Shown here in pieces: positions 25,701 through 33,874 of a stretch of DNA of 64,000 nt (its first letter is position 1; every line of letters starts with the position of its first letter). The DNA is from a virus. The DNA is taken from the IMG/VR virus record IMGVR_UViG_3300042343_001539, positions 1-64,000 of that record; one strand, written 5' to 3'. The notes beneath the pieces are model-generated. The model saw only the letters and a program-made list of their open reading frames with translations, did no database searches and was not told where the DNA came from. Position numbers and translations under genes: made by a program.

Positions 25701-26017
25701 TAAACGCGTCGGGTTGGATCACCACCTAAACACATTACCGCAACTATGGCGCCTACTTTAGGAGTAGCCCAAAATCCATAAGCGACACCACCTTTCGTTT
25801 TATGATCTCCAGAACCTCTAGTCATTTCATCTGAGTTAACTAAACCACCAAATGGACTAATATATCGACACCAAGGTAAATTTTCATAATCAGTACTCGG
25901 TAAATCGCCGTAATCTTGGCAATATACTTTTATACGGCCTCTATTTTGTGGATCATTGGTATCAACTACAGAACCTTCTACAATCGTGGTATATGGGTTA
26001 GATGCGCCTGAATACAT
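22718..26017 (-). CDS. 5: Baseplate hub/spike gp5 with giant Leu-Pro repeat region
   Basis: The protein has 1099 residues. Residues 1-150 are the gp5 OB-fold (GSVVDTNDPQNRGRIKVYCQDYGD, GGVAYGFWATPKVGAIV, RRVYIGCMPP). Residues ~230-430 are a beta-helical needle with short Asn/Ala repeats (INLHAANSIRLNAKDIHLN...). Residues ~440-545 are Gly/Ala-rich helical (GEVGSAVGEVAGEIGGAL). Residues ~550-1035 are some 35 repeats of about 11-13 residues, roughly LPD(I/V)GGLLNK. The end (TRIPKHEPW...PRSKYWRR) resembles the C-terminal tail of gp5 in environmental T4-like phages. The lysozyme domain of T4 gp5 is absent. AGGA precedes the ATG. Confidence 0.82.
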   Translation of the reverse strand: MYSGASNPYTTIVEGSVVDTNDPQNRGRIKVYCQDYGDLPSTDYENLPWCRYISPFGGLVNSDEMTRGSGDHKTKGGVAYGFWATPKVGAIVAVMCLGGDPTRRVYIGCMPPVNAEHTMPHGRFIGEDGNDGPYSSEEQPIQPLYDNLKKAFGDDKGKHEFKSRAADVSVTGLTQDHIDNQTTPSKQKDSTSGYKKSRLQPNLKNSATDANYDSQIYSLTTPGFHALSFDDSQDNCRVRLRTSSGHQVIFDDTNERIYINTAEGNSWIELDQDGTIDIFGTQTISINSDKDINLHAANSIRLNAKDIHLNAENNLNLTAAKDINKNATNITSSASDNYSVGSKTCGISAQKSMGITGESTSVSGDRTASVSSLMTSVSGKGMMSMSGAMTSVSGMGMLSMSGGTASVSSKSALNLAGKMTNVTGALVTVASPAILTGVEPNPVGGALSGVGAAISGALGEVGSAVGEVAGEIGGALGEAMGALGDAMGAVTDTIGGVMGEVSGALGDVMGELGTAINDVTGELSSLAGEVGGALSTEFTAAMGQLNSVMNSMPNIMDTVMHQLPDMSGIMNSISDNIGDVLANMPDLGNVLPDIAHMLPDIPDISNIMGGLPDIGGILNKMPDVGGLLSKLPDVGNLLNKLPNIDLGGIMNKLPSLDLGGVMNNISNLHMDTILNKLPNMGTTIHALASGNLGNVLGKVSNNLLPEVLNSLPNINGTLTNLSHNVVGDCLNRLPIDNISHVLSQMPDTHIGSMLSTLPIKQINNVMHQLPSGVIPNAMSGLSTHILDTLPDFPNAKVSDIKSTIPRVDISSISSQLSKITNAPIHDFMSGADLGHVLNNIPGVHAANVLLDAPKHICGDILTNIPGLQSGQLLKAIPDAHTLFDGLADHHVGDLLGKLPGGDLTHMLDQFPNTEKFLSDISGGSLGNMFNNLPGGDISKVLDGIPDVNGILSKLNGADFGNLMSKLPINDMSGLLSKLPLNNVTDMLSNVPLPGLGDALNNIPGLEMGNIMSNMSPEMANTALSCMAPEKISDMANANTMDAKPTPKTAKIAAFPTRIPKHEPWARSDNMSDTDKTQKYKYDDPQIGKDNSPRSKYWRR
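22900..24370 (-). repeat. Leu-Pro/Ile-Leu-Asn-Lys tandem repeat region of gp5
   Basis: The encoded protein repeats a unit near LPxxDIGxILNK about 35 times. The DNA repeats TAATAAACTACCTAATAT-like units with many synonymous changes, so the array is old and held by selection on the protein. Confidence 0.75.
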
Positions 26018-26027
26018 GTGGGTTATC

Positions 26028-26537
26028 CTAAAGTGTTAATTGTGTTGAATATTTTGTATAATCGAATATAAATGGAGTTTTACATACAAAATATAATTTT
26101 ATAAAATTAAGTTTACCTAATTTAATAGGGGTATGTTGATGTGCGAAATTAGGCGAGCTCGGAAATATTAATAAATTACCAATTCCTGGTTTAATTATTG
26201 TTTTATAATTCTTAAATATTAATTCACCACCATAAACTTCGGTTTCTAAATCAAATGGTGGTATATTATTATAATCATTTAATGTAATATAACAAGTAAA
26301 ATCATAATTATTTTTGCGAATCCATTTATATTGATAATAACTATTATCGCATATTATTTTATTACTGGGTGATAATATAATAGGTGGTATTATATTATCA
26401 ATAGTAACATTATAATAATCATTAATTATTGGAATTAATTGTTGAGCTTTTGATGTGACGAAATCTAAAACGGTTTCACTACTGCATTTTAATGGCGATA
26501 TAAATCCATCTATCGTTATAATAGGTGATTTTTGCAT
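26028..26537 (-). CDS. 2OG-Fe(II) oxygenase-like protein, iron site probably lost
   Basis: The protein has 169 residues, with AAGGAG upstream of the ATG. The second half follows the pattern of phage 2OG oxygenases: FTCYITLND...EVYGGELIFKNY...IKPGIGNLLIFPSS..FAHQHTPIKLGKLNFIKLYF. The distal His is present (FAHQH). The usual HxD at the first strand (expected near YYQYKWIRKN) and the Arg after the distal strand (G-K-L instead of G-x-R) are not. It may be a structural relic of the enzyme found beside baseplate genes in environmental T4-like phages. The start overlaps the aspartic protease gene by 22 bases. Confidence 0.55.
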   Translation of the reverse strand: MQKSPIITIDGFISPLKCSSETVLDFVTSKAQQLIPIINDYYNVTIDNIIPPIILSPSNKIICDNSYYQYKWIRKNNYDFTCYITLNDYNNIPPFDLETEVYGGELIFKNYKTIIKPGIGNLLIFPSSPNFAHQHTPIKLGKLNFIKLYFVCKTPFIFDYTKYSTQLTL

Positions 26538-27136
26538 TGGTCGATAAACTCCTTAAGATTAGGATCGATTTTGCAATTTAATTTATCAATTAAGTTCATT
26601 CCAATTAAAAATGGTTCTAAATTAGACCGATCATTTAAATTAACTTGGATATCAACTGTATCATTGTTAATTTTACACGTTAATTGAACAACTGGTCTTT
26701 CTTCAACTCCACCATCAGCTGTTTGAATTTGTTGTTTACTTACCATTTTTAATTTATATGATCTATTATTAAAAGCAAAGGTAACAAACTCATCATCGAT
26801 TTGAATATTTTTTGCATCTAAACTGCAGCATGCCGCCCCGGTATCAACTTTCCCATTAATTAATTTACCGTTATTAATACCGATAAGTTCAACATTAACA
26901 TATGATCCGATAGTTGATTCTAATACAAACGAATTACTAGATTGATATTTACCATCAATATAATCATGAGTAACACAATAAGTGATATTATCATGTTCAT
27001 ATATAGAAAAAACTGGAATATTATTATCAAAATCTTCTAATGTTGGGATGTAAGTATATAATAAGGTAGAGCCATCTTTAATATATTGTTCTTGTTCAGT
27101 TTTTGGTTGGTCTTGTTCTAATATTAAATTTGTCAT
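26516..27136 (-). CDS. Retropepsin-like aspartic protease (RimK-associated type)
   Basis: The protein has 206 residues. The ATG at 27136 is chosen because the late box lies 27 bases upstream and the sequence further upstream is unlike protein. The core is KVDTGAACCSL (catalytic D98-T-G-A), then a flap-like beta part, GVEERPVVQL, LNDRSNLEPFLIGMNLIDKL and KIDP. This is the single-domain DTGA protease pattern of the RimK-associated/PF05618 group, which would act as a homodimer. It lies between gp5 and a structural gene, suggesting virion protein processing, by inference. It overlaps the 2OG-like gene. Confidence 0.72.
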   Translation of the reverse strand: MTNLILEQDQPKTEQEQYIKDGSTLLYTYIPTLEDFDNNIPVFSIYEHDNITYCVTHDYIDGKYQSSNSFVLESTIGSYVNVELIGINNGKLINGKVDTGAACCSLDAKNIQIDDEFVTFAFNNRSYKLKMVSKQQIQTADGGVEERPVVQLTCKINNDTVDIQVNLNDRSNLEPFLIGMNLIDKLNCKIDPNLKEFIDQCKNHLL

Positions 27137-27152
27137 AGGTATTGTAATAGGC

Positions 27153-27162
27153 CAATAAATAG
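27153..27162 (+). promoter_or_regulatory. Late promoter box for the 27214 gene
   Basis: CAATAAATAG, about 52 bases before the ATG. Confidence 0.55.
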
Positions 27163-27174
27163 TATATTTATATG
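27163..27174 (-). promoter_or_regulatory. Late promoter box for the gp5/protease unit
   Basis: CATATAAATATA on the minus strand with an exact TATAAATA, 27 bases before the protease ATG; divergent from 27153-27162. Confidence 0.7.
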
Positions 27175-27213
27175 CATTTTTGCGGGTATTCCAAAAAACA
27201 TTAAGGTGATAGG

Positions 27214-28341
27214 ATGATTTTTTCAGAATTTTTAAGAGAAGATGGGGAGGCGGGTTGTGTATCAGCTGGTAATGTTGCTGGAACCCGAGGTTCGCTATTC
27301 GGTATGATAACTCGAGATGGTAGTGCCGCCAAAAAGGGCAAAAAAAGAAGATTAAAAACATTTTTTGAATCAGTTGTTAAATCTGATGAGTTCAGTGCTG
27401 AAGATGTATTATCAAAATTAAATGGCGCGGAAAAAGAAAATAAATTAAAAGATAACTCTATTGCTTATGGTATCGAAGACGCCGAAGGTAATATTACTAA
27501 AGTTTATATCGATAAAGAACAAGACGAAGCTTTTAAAAGAGCATTAGGTGAGTATTTAGATGATGATCAAACTTTAGATGTTGCTGAAATTTTATTTAAT
27601 TTACGCAATTCATTTAATATCTTATTCGTCGAATGGCCTAAATTACCAGAAGATGAAGAAGTTGATAATAAATTAGATAACCCAGAAGGTGCACCAGAAG
27701 GTGACGAAGGTGAAATGCCTCCCGAGGGTGAACCTGGAACAGAAGGTGATATTAAACCAGATGATAATACTCCTCAAGAAATTGGTCAACCAGAAGATAG
27801 CTCAAGTTTATTATTAAAAGTTATTGATATGTTAAAAGCAGACGCTGATGCTAAAACGGCGGAGTCTAATGCGAAAGCTAAAGAAGCGGAAGCTGAGCAA
27901 GCGAAATTATCTATTCAAATGTCTAATATTAAAGTTAAGAATGAAGAAGATATGTTGCGGGCAGAAGAACATTTTAAAAAACAAAACGATGATAAAAAAG
28001 AACAAGAACGTGTTGCTAAATTAGCAAAATACAGAAGTGAAATAAACAATAATGCTACTTACGAGGGAGCCATGTCAATTTTAGATTTTATGCATTCTGA
28101 TTTAAAAGATATTAATGAAGATATTAATGATGATGAATTACGTATTCAAACTCAAATCGCAGATTTAAATGTTCGTAAAAATCGTGCTATGAAAGTTTAT
28201 GATGATCAAGTTAAAAGATTACAAAATCAACTTTTAAATATTAATAAGCAACAACAATCAGCTGGCGGAAGACCACAAGGTAATCCACAACAACAGCAAG
28301 GTCAACCACAACAACAACCGCAGGGACAACCACCCCGTTAA
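27214..28341 (+). CDS. Structural protein with packaged-type N-terminus and Gln-rich tail
   Basis: The protein has 375 residues, with AAGGTG before the ATG. It begins MIFSEFLRED, then GCVSAGNVAGTRGSLFGMITRDG, a block I recall near the start of structural proteins in T4-like environmental phages. Then come a globular part (~45-130), a Pro/Glu/Gly-rich acidic linker (~145-195), a long coiled coil (~200-350) and a Gln/Pro-rich tail (QQQQGQPQQQPQGQ). It is probably a virion protein; the exact position is unknown. The N-terminal F-S-E-F-L resembles T4 internal-protein leaders. It is convergent with the tape-measure-like gene, overlapping by four bases. Confidence 0.6.
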   Translation: MIFSEFLREDGEAGCVSAGNVAGTRGSLFGMITRDGSAAKKGKKRRLKTFFESVVKSDEFSAEDVLSKLNGAEKENKLKDNSIAYGIEDAEGNITKVYIDKEQDEAFKRALGEYLDDDQTLDVAEILFNLRNSFNILFVEWPKLPEDEEVDNKLDNPEGAPEGDEGEMPPEGEPGTEGDIKPDDNTPQEIGQPEDSSSLLLKVIDMLKADADAKTAESNAKAKEAEAEQAKLSIQMSNIKVKNEEDMLRAEEHFKKQNDDKKEQERVAKLAKYRSEINNNATYEGAMSILDFMHSDLKDINEDINDDELRIQTQIADLNVRKNRAMKVYDDQVKRLQNQLLNINKQQQSAGGRPQGNPQQQQGQPQQQPQGQPPR

Positions 28342-31300
28342 TTTGTTTTAGCTGCCGGTGGTTGTCTATTATCAGTTGGTTTAATAGGTGGGGTGAGTTC
28401 AGCTTGTTTCTCGTCCCACCAAGTTTTTATAATCTTCGCCACTTCATCAAATGAGTTATTGAATTTTTTAATAGCCATATTCGCATCATTTTGTTTAATA
28501 TCACCCAATAATTCAATCATTTTAGCTATTTGATCATCTCCAGCATTTGCTATTACCTCACTAGGTATAACCGCATTTTGCCGTCCAGTTTCAGTTGGTA
28601 TTGTTTCAGTGGTACCACTATTATATGGTTTATATCCAGAACCGCCAGTCGCATGTCGTTGTGTTTTGGTTGGTGATTCTGCATCACCCCCGGGTAATGA
28701 CATACTCTTAGAACCTTTACCCTCAGATAAGTATTCGGATGCTAAATATCCACCACCGACTAAAATAGCGGCAATCGCTGCAACCACACCACCAACAGCT
28801 AACGCACCAACTACACCTTCAGCAACAGCAGCCCCACCTGCGCCCATCATCATTCTAGTTAATAATGCAGTCCCACCAATATTTAATGCAGTATTCGCTG
28901 CACTAGAAACCGTACTACCACCTAATGTATCAGTCCATGCTTTTAATGTTGCATTCGCACTAGCAATACGCTCTATAAAAGTTTGTTGATTCTGCAAACT
29001 CATATCAGTTAATAATGGTATTAATTTTTTTTGTTCTTCCGGTATATTCATACCCGGCGAAGCAATTGGTGATTTTTTTGCAGTCGATAATGTACCACCG
29101 ATTGCTTCACCTGCTATTTGAAATGCTTCTGGTAATTTAGATTTAAATTCATCCATTAATCTATTTAAATTACCAATTTGTTTAGCATCGACTCCAGACA
29201 CATATCCTGATGAATCTCGTTTTGATTGAGTATACTCTGCTTTAGCTAATTCAATTTTTCGAATTAACTCGCGCATAAAATTCATTTCGTCTTCGGTTGC
29301 TAATTCTGGACCTTTTCCTGCAATTTCTGCCGCGCGGCGTTTATCAGCTGATGTTATGTCTTGTAATTCGCCGGCATGTTGTAATATACCGATTAAATTC
29401 ATCATGCCGCCGGTAGCTTCTGCGCTTTGTTGGGGCGTCATTATTTTAGAACCGATAGCCATCGCTTCAGCGAATTGCTGAGCAGCTTCATCAGACATTT
29501 TTAAACTTTTTGCGTATGCGAAATGTGATGCTATTTCTTCAACTTTCTTTTTAGCTAATTTATCATCTAATCCAGCTAACATCCGTTGTGCATTAGTCGT
29601 TTTAACAATAGCTGATGTAGCGGCTTGTTGGGCTTTTGGATCAGCACCAAACATATAATTATTCGCTTGAATACTTCTTTGATAATTTCTTATATCTTGC
29701 TCATTCATTGCACCGCCGATGGCTTGATTAATCTGCTCCATCTGCAATGATGCTTCTAATATATCTTTCGGTAGTGGTCCTAATATTTGTTCCCAAACGT
29801 CTCGTTGGCTAGCTAATTTAGCTTTAAATGCTTCATTTCCACCAGCTGCTAATGCAGTTGATCTGTTTTCTTGCATTAGTTTAAAGTAATCGGGTTCACC
29901 AATTTGCATATCACTCATAAAACCGCGATCAACTCCACCAACAAATCGACTTTGACCGACGGCTCTACCTTGAATATATGATATATTTTCTTCAAAGAAT
30001 TTTTTAATCGCTGGTATTAAATTCGCGGCTATTTGGCCTTTAAATCCGGCTATTACATCACCTCGATCTCTACCGTCAGAAGTGGTACCAGTTCGGCGAA
30101 CATCTGCCATATCCGCAATAAAATTACTAAATATACCACCTTGTTCTCTTAAATTTCTAGATAAAATAGAACTAAATGTTTTATTATGCTTCGCAAATGC
30201 ATCCGATGTTTTAATTAAACCATGTTGTATTTGATTACTAACTTCTTCTAATCGCTCTAATACTCCATTACTAATGGGGCCTGCCGAACCATCACTATTA
30301 AATTGATGCAATTTTTCACATAATTCTTCGATTTCCGGCGTAATTAATTTCATACTAGCAGCAAACGCTACATAATTTTCTAATTTAACCGCATTTGCTT
30401 CGTTAATATATCCGCCACTAAGGATTAATTCTTTCATAGTAGCTTCGTGCAAATCACCGTATCGTCTTAATTTTACAATACCCTCATCTAAACCATTAAA
30501 TGATAAACCAAGACTTTGCATGTGTTTAGTAAATTCAGATGAAAATTCAGAATTCATCTTATCCCAGTTATAAAATACCCCTTTAGCAGTATCAGTTAAT
30601 TCATCTAATATTTTAGTTAATGATTTATTTGATAATTCGGCTTGATCTATTAATCGTTTACTTATTTCTAATTGAGTAGTTCCTAATAGATTAGCTAAAG
30701 TATTACGCATTTCAACCATTGATTGAGTAATTTGCCGCTCTAATTCTTGTATAACCGTTTGATCTACTCTATTACCGGTATTTAAAAAGTTAGTCATCGG
30801 ATTAGCTGAAACATCATTGATTGTTCCGGCTGTTTGGCCTGCAGCTAAGTATTTTTCAGCGGCTTCTTTTGTTACGTTATTTAAAACGCCGGCATTATCT
30901 TTTAATGCGTCTATTAAGTTAGCAATCGATTGATCAAAAATAACAAATCGCTGATCGCTGTTTAATTTAGCTATCGCATCATTAGAATCCATCCCAGCAT
31001 CATTTAATTGGCGTAATGATCGTTTGTAACTATTATAAAAATCAGTTATATTTTTATATTGACTAGATAATGATTGAGTTAAATCAACATTATGTAAATC
31101 TTTTGCCATTTTTTCTAATGCATTAGTTGCATCATCGAAAACTTTATTATATTTGGTTTGATTTTCTTTTGCATCTCTTAATAAAATTGATGCCGCTTGT
31201 CTAGTTGCAAAATCTGCTGCTGATATACTACCAAGTATGGATGCATTTGCTTCCATTGTGGCTTTAGTCGTATTATTAAATTGTGTTTCGATATCTTTAA

Positions 31301-31835
31301 ATGCAGTCGACATAATATTCGCTGATTTACCCATATCGACAAAACGTTTAACTATATTATAATTTTCGTTAGTTATTAAACCGGCACTAGCATTTAAAGA
31401 TTTAACTAATGTTGCTTGAGCATCAGTAAACTTTTTTAATGTTATAATATTTTCTAATGGGTTTAATGATTTTTTAAAATAAGCACTTGATGATGCAGCT
31501 GCTTTTTGAAATTCTTCTGATGCAGCTCTTAATGATCTAATAGCATTAAGTGAATATTGTGTAAATTTAGATGAATTTTTATCTAATGATTTTGATAATG
31601 TATCTGTACTTCTCGCCGCAATTTGTTGCTGTTTATTAACTTCTTTTATCTGAGCTTTAAGATTATCTAATGCAGAAAATGTTTCTTTGGCGCTTTTACT
31701 AGCTCCTCTCATGCGAGTATTAAACTCGGCAACTTCTGCCACTGCATCTGCAGTAATTGATGCTACTGAACTTTGTTGTCTAGCGGCTTCATATAAAAAT
31801 TGCGTAAATAGGGAGGTTGCGTCTTGAGCTGCCAT
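28338..31835 (-). CDS. Putative tail tape-measure protein
   Basis: The protein has 1165 residues. It is rich in Ala, Lys, Gln and Ser, and helical/coiled-coil for most of its length. One strongly hydrophobic Gly/Ala stretch lies near residues 985-1037 (MMMGAGGAAVAEGVVGALAV...). That combination of great length, coiled coil and a membrane-inserting segment is characteristic of tape-measure proteins, and the gene lies beside baseplate and hub genes. T4 gp29 is shorter (590), so the tail may be longer or this may be a different long internal protein. The late box at 31867-31876 is upstream. The T4 gp29 family is not recognised by motif, hence the moderate confidence. Confidence 0.5.
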   Translation of the reverse strand: MAAQDATSLFTQFLYEAARQQSSVASITADAVAEVAEFNTRMRGASKSAKETFSALDNLKAQIKEVNKQQQIAARSTDTLSKSLDKNSSKFTQYSLNAIRSLRAASEEFQKAAASSSAYFKKSLNPLENIITLKKFTDAQATLVKSLNASAGLITNENYNIVKRFVDMGKSANIMSTAFKDIETQFNNTTKATMEANASILGSISAADFATRQAASILLRDAKENQTKYNKVFDDATNALEKMAKDLHNVDLTQSLSSQYKNITDFYNSYKRSLRQLNDAGMDSNDAIAKLNSDQRFVIFDQSIANLIDALKDNAGVLNNVTKEAAEKYLAAGQTAGTINDVSANPMTNFLNTGNRVDQTVIQELERQITQSMVEMRNTLANLLGTTQLEISKRLIDQAELSNKSLTKILDELTDTAKGVFYNWDKMNSEFSSEFTKHMQSLGLSFNGLDEGIVKLRRYGDLHEATMKELILSGGYINEANAVKLENYVAFAASMKLITPEIEELCEKLHQFNSDGSAGPISNGVLERLEEVSNQIQHGLIKTSDAFAKHNKTFSSILSRNLREQGGIFSNFIADMADVRRTGTTSDGRDRGDVIAGFKGQIAANLIPAIKKFFEENISYIQGRAVGQSRFVGGVDRGFMSDMQIGEPDYFKLMQENRSTALAAGGNEAFKAKLASQRDVWEQILGPLPKDILEASLQMEQINQAIGGAMNEQDIRNYQRSIQANNYMFGADPKAQQAATSAIVKTTNAQRMLAGLDDKLAKKKVEEIASHFAYAKSLKMSDEAAQQFAEAMAIGSKIMTPQQSAEATGGMMNLIGILQHAGELQDITSADKRRAAEIAGKGPELATEDEMNFMRELIRKIELAKAEYTQSKRDSSGYVSGVDAKQIGNLNRLMDEFKSKLPEAFQIAGEAIGGTLSTAKKSPIASPGMNIPEEQKKLIPLLTDMSLQNQQTFIERIASANATLKAWTDTLGGSTVSSAANTALNIGGTALLTRMMMGAGGAAVAEGVVGALAVGGVVAAIAAILVGGGYLASEYLSEGKGSKSMSLPGGDAESPTKTQRHATGGSGYKPYNSGTTETIPTETGRQNAVIPSEVIANAGDDQIAKMIELLGDIKQNDANMAIKKFNNSFDEVAKIIKTWWDEKQAELTPPIKPTDNRQPPAAKTN

Positions 31836-31866
31836 TAAATATCACCTAATCAAAATTAACTTATTA

Positions 31867-31876
31867 CATATTTATT
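31867..31876 (-). promoter_or_regulatory. Late promoter box for the tape-measure-like gene
   Basis: AATAAATATG on the minus strand, 32 bases before the ATG. Confidence 0.55.
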
Positions 31877-31906
31877 TGGCTAAATATATCTATTCCATAA
31901 TGGGTA

Positions 31907-31916
31907 AGATAAATAT
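31907..31916 (+). promoter_or_regulatory. Late promoter box for gp67
   Basis: AGATAAATAT, about 50 bases before the ATG; divergent from 31867-31876. Confidence 0.6.
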
Positions 31917-31964
31917 ATAATTATATTTTTTACCCTACTATAATACCAATTAGGAGTTAACCAA

Positions 31965-32300
31965 ATGACTGAAAAATTAGCTGAAATGCTTGATGCAGTA
32001 TTAAAAAAAGATGATGCATTAGCTGAAAGTGCATTCCATGATTATTTGACTGGTAAATTCAAACAAATCATCGAAGAAGATGAAGACGAAGACGAAGACA
32101 AATATTCAGATGAAGAAGGCGAATCATCAGAAGAAGATGATGAAGATGCTGAATATTCAGATGAAGATGAAGATAAAGAAGAAGATGAAGATGACGATGA
32201 GAATTATGAAGATCGTGAATATTCAGATGAAGATGATTTTGATGCAGACAACGAAGACGACGATTCAATCGAAGACGAAGACGAAGAATGCATGAGATAA
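31965..32300 (+). CDS. 67: Prohead core protein gp67, acidic
   Basis: The protein has 111 residues. A short helical head (MTEKLAEMLDAVLKKDDALAESAFHDYL) is followed by an almost purely Asp/Glu tail, the same build as T4 gp67 (80 residues, acidic tail). Three copies of (K/E)YSDE(E/D) punctuate the tail and reflect a repeated DNA unit AATATTCAGATGAAG near 32102, 32151 and 32218. gp67 is part of the scaffold and is cut to small peptides by gp21. TAGGAG precedes the ATG. It shares the region with gp21, as in T4, where 67, 68 and 21 are neighbours. No gp68 was recognised. Confidence 0.8.
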   Translation: MTEKLAEMLDAVLKKDDALAESAFHDYLTGKFKQIIEEDEDEDEDKYSDEEGESSEEDDEDAEYSDEDEDKEEDEDDDENYEDREYSDEDDFDADNEDDDSIEDEDEECMR

Positions 32301-32326
32301 TAACTAAATATTTAAATATTTAGTTA
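32301..32326. repeat. 26-bp perfect palindrome after gp67
   Basis: TAACTAAATATTT followed by its complement, directly at the gp67 stop and four bases before the terminator hairpin. It may be a protein-binding site or add to termination; unknown. Confidence 0.5.
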
Positions 32327-32330
32327 GATA

Positions 32331-32362
32331 AAAAGCCGATTTTTAATCGGCTTTTTCTTTTT
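32331..32362 (+). terminator. Rho-independent terminator after gp67
   Basis: AAAAGCCGATT pairs with AATCGGCTTTTT, followed by TCTTTTT. Confidence 0.9.
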
Positions 32363-32367
32363 ACGGG

Positions 32368-32375
32368 AATAAATA
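32368..32375 (+). promoter_or_regulatory. Late promoter box for PhoH
   Basis: AATAAATA, 40 bases before the ATG. Confidence 0.5.
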
Positions 32376-32414
32376 ATTCGATATTGTTGCGGTACTAACT
32401 GAGGGATCAAAATA

Positions 32415-33098
32415 ATGTCGAAAACTACGAAACGCGTTAAACGAGATCAACAACCAAATGAATTGTTGGAATTAGAACCAAAGGAAATTGTAACATTAAC
32501 AAATACTCAACATCGGTATTTGAATTCAATTAAACACAACATTTTAACCTTTGGGGTTGGTGTTGCTGGTACTGGTAAATCTTATGTCGCATTATCTTAT
32601 GCGGCCGAGCAGTTAAAAGCAAAACGTATTTCGAAAATTATTATTACTCGACCTATAGTAGAAGCGGGTGAAAAATTAGGGCATCTTCCTGGCGAATTAG
32701 AGGAAAAAATTGCACCGTATTTTGATCCGATTATATCGATATTAAATAAACGATTAGGCCAATCATTTACCGAATATCTTATTAAGCGCAAAATCATCGA
32801 AGCTAAACCATTGGCTTATCTTCGTGGTTCTACATTTGAAGATGCTATTGTTATATTAGATGAAGCACAAAATACAACTCCAGCTCAAATGAAAATGTTT
32901 TTGACTCGCATTGGGGAAAATTGCAAAGTAATTATTGATGGTGATGTTGTTCAATCTGATATAAAAGGTGAATCGGGCTTAGCTGACGCATTAACTAGAT
33001 TAAAATCAGTTAATAACGTCGGATGGGTTAATTTTACAATCGACGATGTTGTTCGTTCTGGTATTTGTAAAGATATCTTAATCGCTTATTCTCAGTAA
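32415..33098 (+). CDS. phoH: PhoH-like ATPase
   Basis: The protein has 227 residues. It is a single P-loop domain of PhoH type: Walker A GVAGTGKSYVAL (about residues 49-60), IIITRPIVEAGEKLGHLPGELEEKI, a PLAYLRGSTF block and Walker B AIVILDEAQN, then VIIDGDVVQSDIKG. It binds and hydrolyses ATP and may act on RNA. In phages its role is not settled, though it is common in marine T4-like phages and often called a phosphate-starvation gene. It lies between gp67 and gp21 and has a late-type box, so here it is linked to the head genes rather than to replication. Confidence 0.92.
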   Translation: MSKTTKRVKRDQQPNELLELEPKEIVTLTNTQHRYLNSIKHNILTFGVGVAGTGKSYVALSYAAEQLKAKRISKIIITRPIVEAGEKLGHLPGELEEKIAPYFDPIISILNKRLGQSFTEYLIKRKIIEAKPLAYLRGSTFEDAIVILDEAQNTTPAQMKMFLTRIGENCKVIIDGDVVQSDIKGESGLADALTRLKSVNNVGWVNFTIDDVVRSGICKDILIAYSQ

Positions 33099-33103
33099 CA
33101 ATA

Positions 33104-33128
33104 ATGGGGGCTTTTAGCCCCCATTTTT
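33104..33128. terminator. Rho-independent terminator, bidirectional
   Basis: ATGGGGGCT pairs with AGCCCCCAT, then TTTTT; between convergent phoH and gp21. Confidence 0.9.
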
Positions 33129-33132
33129 CTGC

Positions 33133-33777
33133 TTATTTTTTTACAAATAAACTACTATCCAACCATTTTTTAATTTCAGTCACTAAATATTTTTGAGCTG
33201 ATTGATCTTCTTGTACTGATTCAGCTAGTGTTAAAATACGACGACCTTTAACTGATTCATCTAATGATTCATAAATTGATGTTGGATATGCGCTTGCGCA
33301 GCTTGGTGTTCCAACTATATCAACCGTAATTAAATTAAATCCACTTACTATACCTTGCTCGTTTACTTCTCCTGCACCACGGCTACTTACGCCAGGTTTA
33401 ACACCACTTTCAGTAATTAAAACTTTAGCGATTTGGCCCATTGGAGTATTTAGAATTTTAGCTTTACCATAAACATTATTACCTTCAACTCGTAATTCTT
33501 GTATTACATGGCTTACTCGATCGCTAGCTACTTGTAATGATGGTGGGTGATCTAATTCACCCCAAACACCGCCGGTTTGTTTAATTTGTTCAGTTAATCT
33601 AGCAACGGCATTTTGCATTTCAGTAATTGGATAAATTCTACCGTTTCTGTTTTTTGTTTCTGCTTGCATAAAGCAACCAGATAAGTATAAATTTTTACCT
33701 TCGGTATCTACGACTGATTCTTGGATCAAATTACCCTGATCGTAGGTCAAAGTCTCAACTAAAAATTGTGTTTTCAT
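33133..33777 (-). CDS. 21: Prohead core protease gp21
   Basis: The protein has 214 residues with the ATG at 33777; a second ATG 12 bases upstream (33789) is possible. MKTQFLVET aligns with the MNEPQLLIET start of T4 gp21. The catalytic pattern of the assemblin-like serine protease is visible: His in GELDHPP (near residue 77) and Ser in PGVSSRG (near residue 130), plus FMQAETKNRNGRIYP. It cuts scaffold and capsid proteins after (L/I)xE during head maturation. Matching sites are seen in gp23 (MLTE, residues 38-41) and in several leaders in this window. The late box at 33813-33821 is upstream. Confidence 0.9.
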   Translation of the reverse strand: MKTQFLVETLTYDQGNLIQESVVDTEGKNLYLSGCFMQAETKNRNGRIYPITEMQNAVARLTEQIKQTGGVWGELDHPPSLQVASDRVSHVIQELRVEGNNVYGKAKILNTPMGQIAKVLITESGVKPGVSSRGAGEVNEQGIVSGFNLITVDIVGTPSCASAYPTSIYESLDESVKGRRILTLAESVQEDQSAQKYLVTEIKKWLDSSLFVKK

Positions 33778-33812
33778 TTTGTACGTCATCCGTTAAATAT
33801 TAGAATATCCAA

Positions 33813-33821
33813 ATATTTATC
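33813..33821 (-). promoter_or_regulatory. Late promoter box for gp21
   Basis: GATAAATAT on the minus strand, about 36 bases before the chosen ATG. Confidence 0.6.
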
Positions 33822-33833
33822 AACGAATCTACT

Positions 33834-33841
33834 GATAAATA
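33834..33841 (+). promoter_or_regulatory. Late promoter box for the 33875 gene
   Basis: GATAAATA, about 33 bases before the ATG; divergent from the gp21 box. Confidence 0.6.
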
Positions 33842-33874
33842 TCATAATTCATATATTTTAATAGGTATCACGCA

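Noticed and set aside
32068-32268. Antisense and second-frame open reading frames over gp67
   Set aside because: They result from the GA-rich acidic coding repeat; their products are low-complexity His/Leu or Lys/Met runs without ribosome sites.
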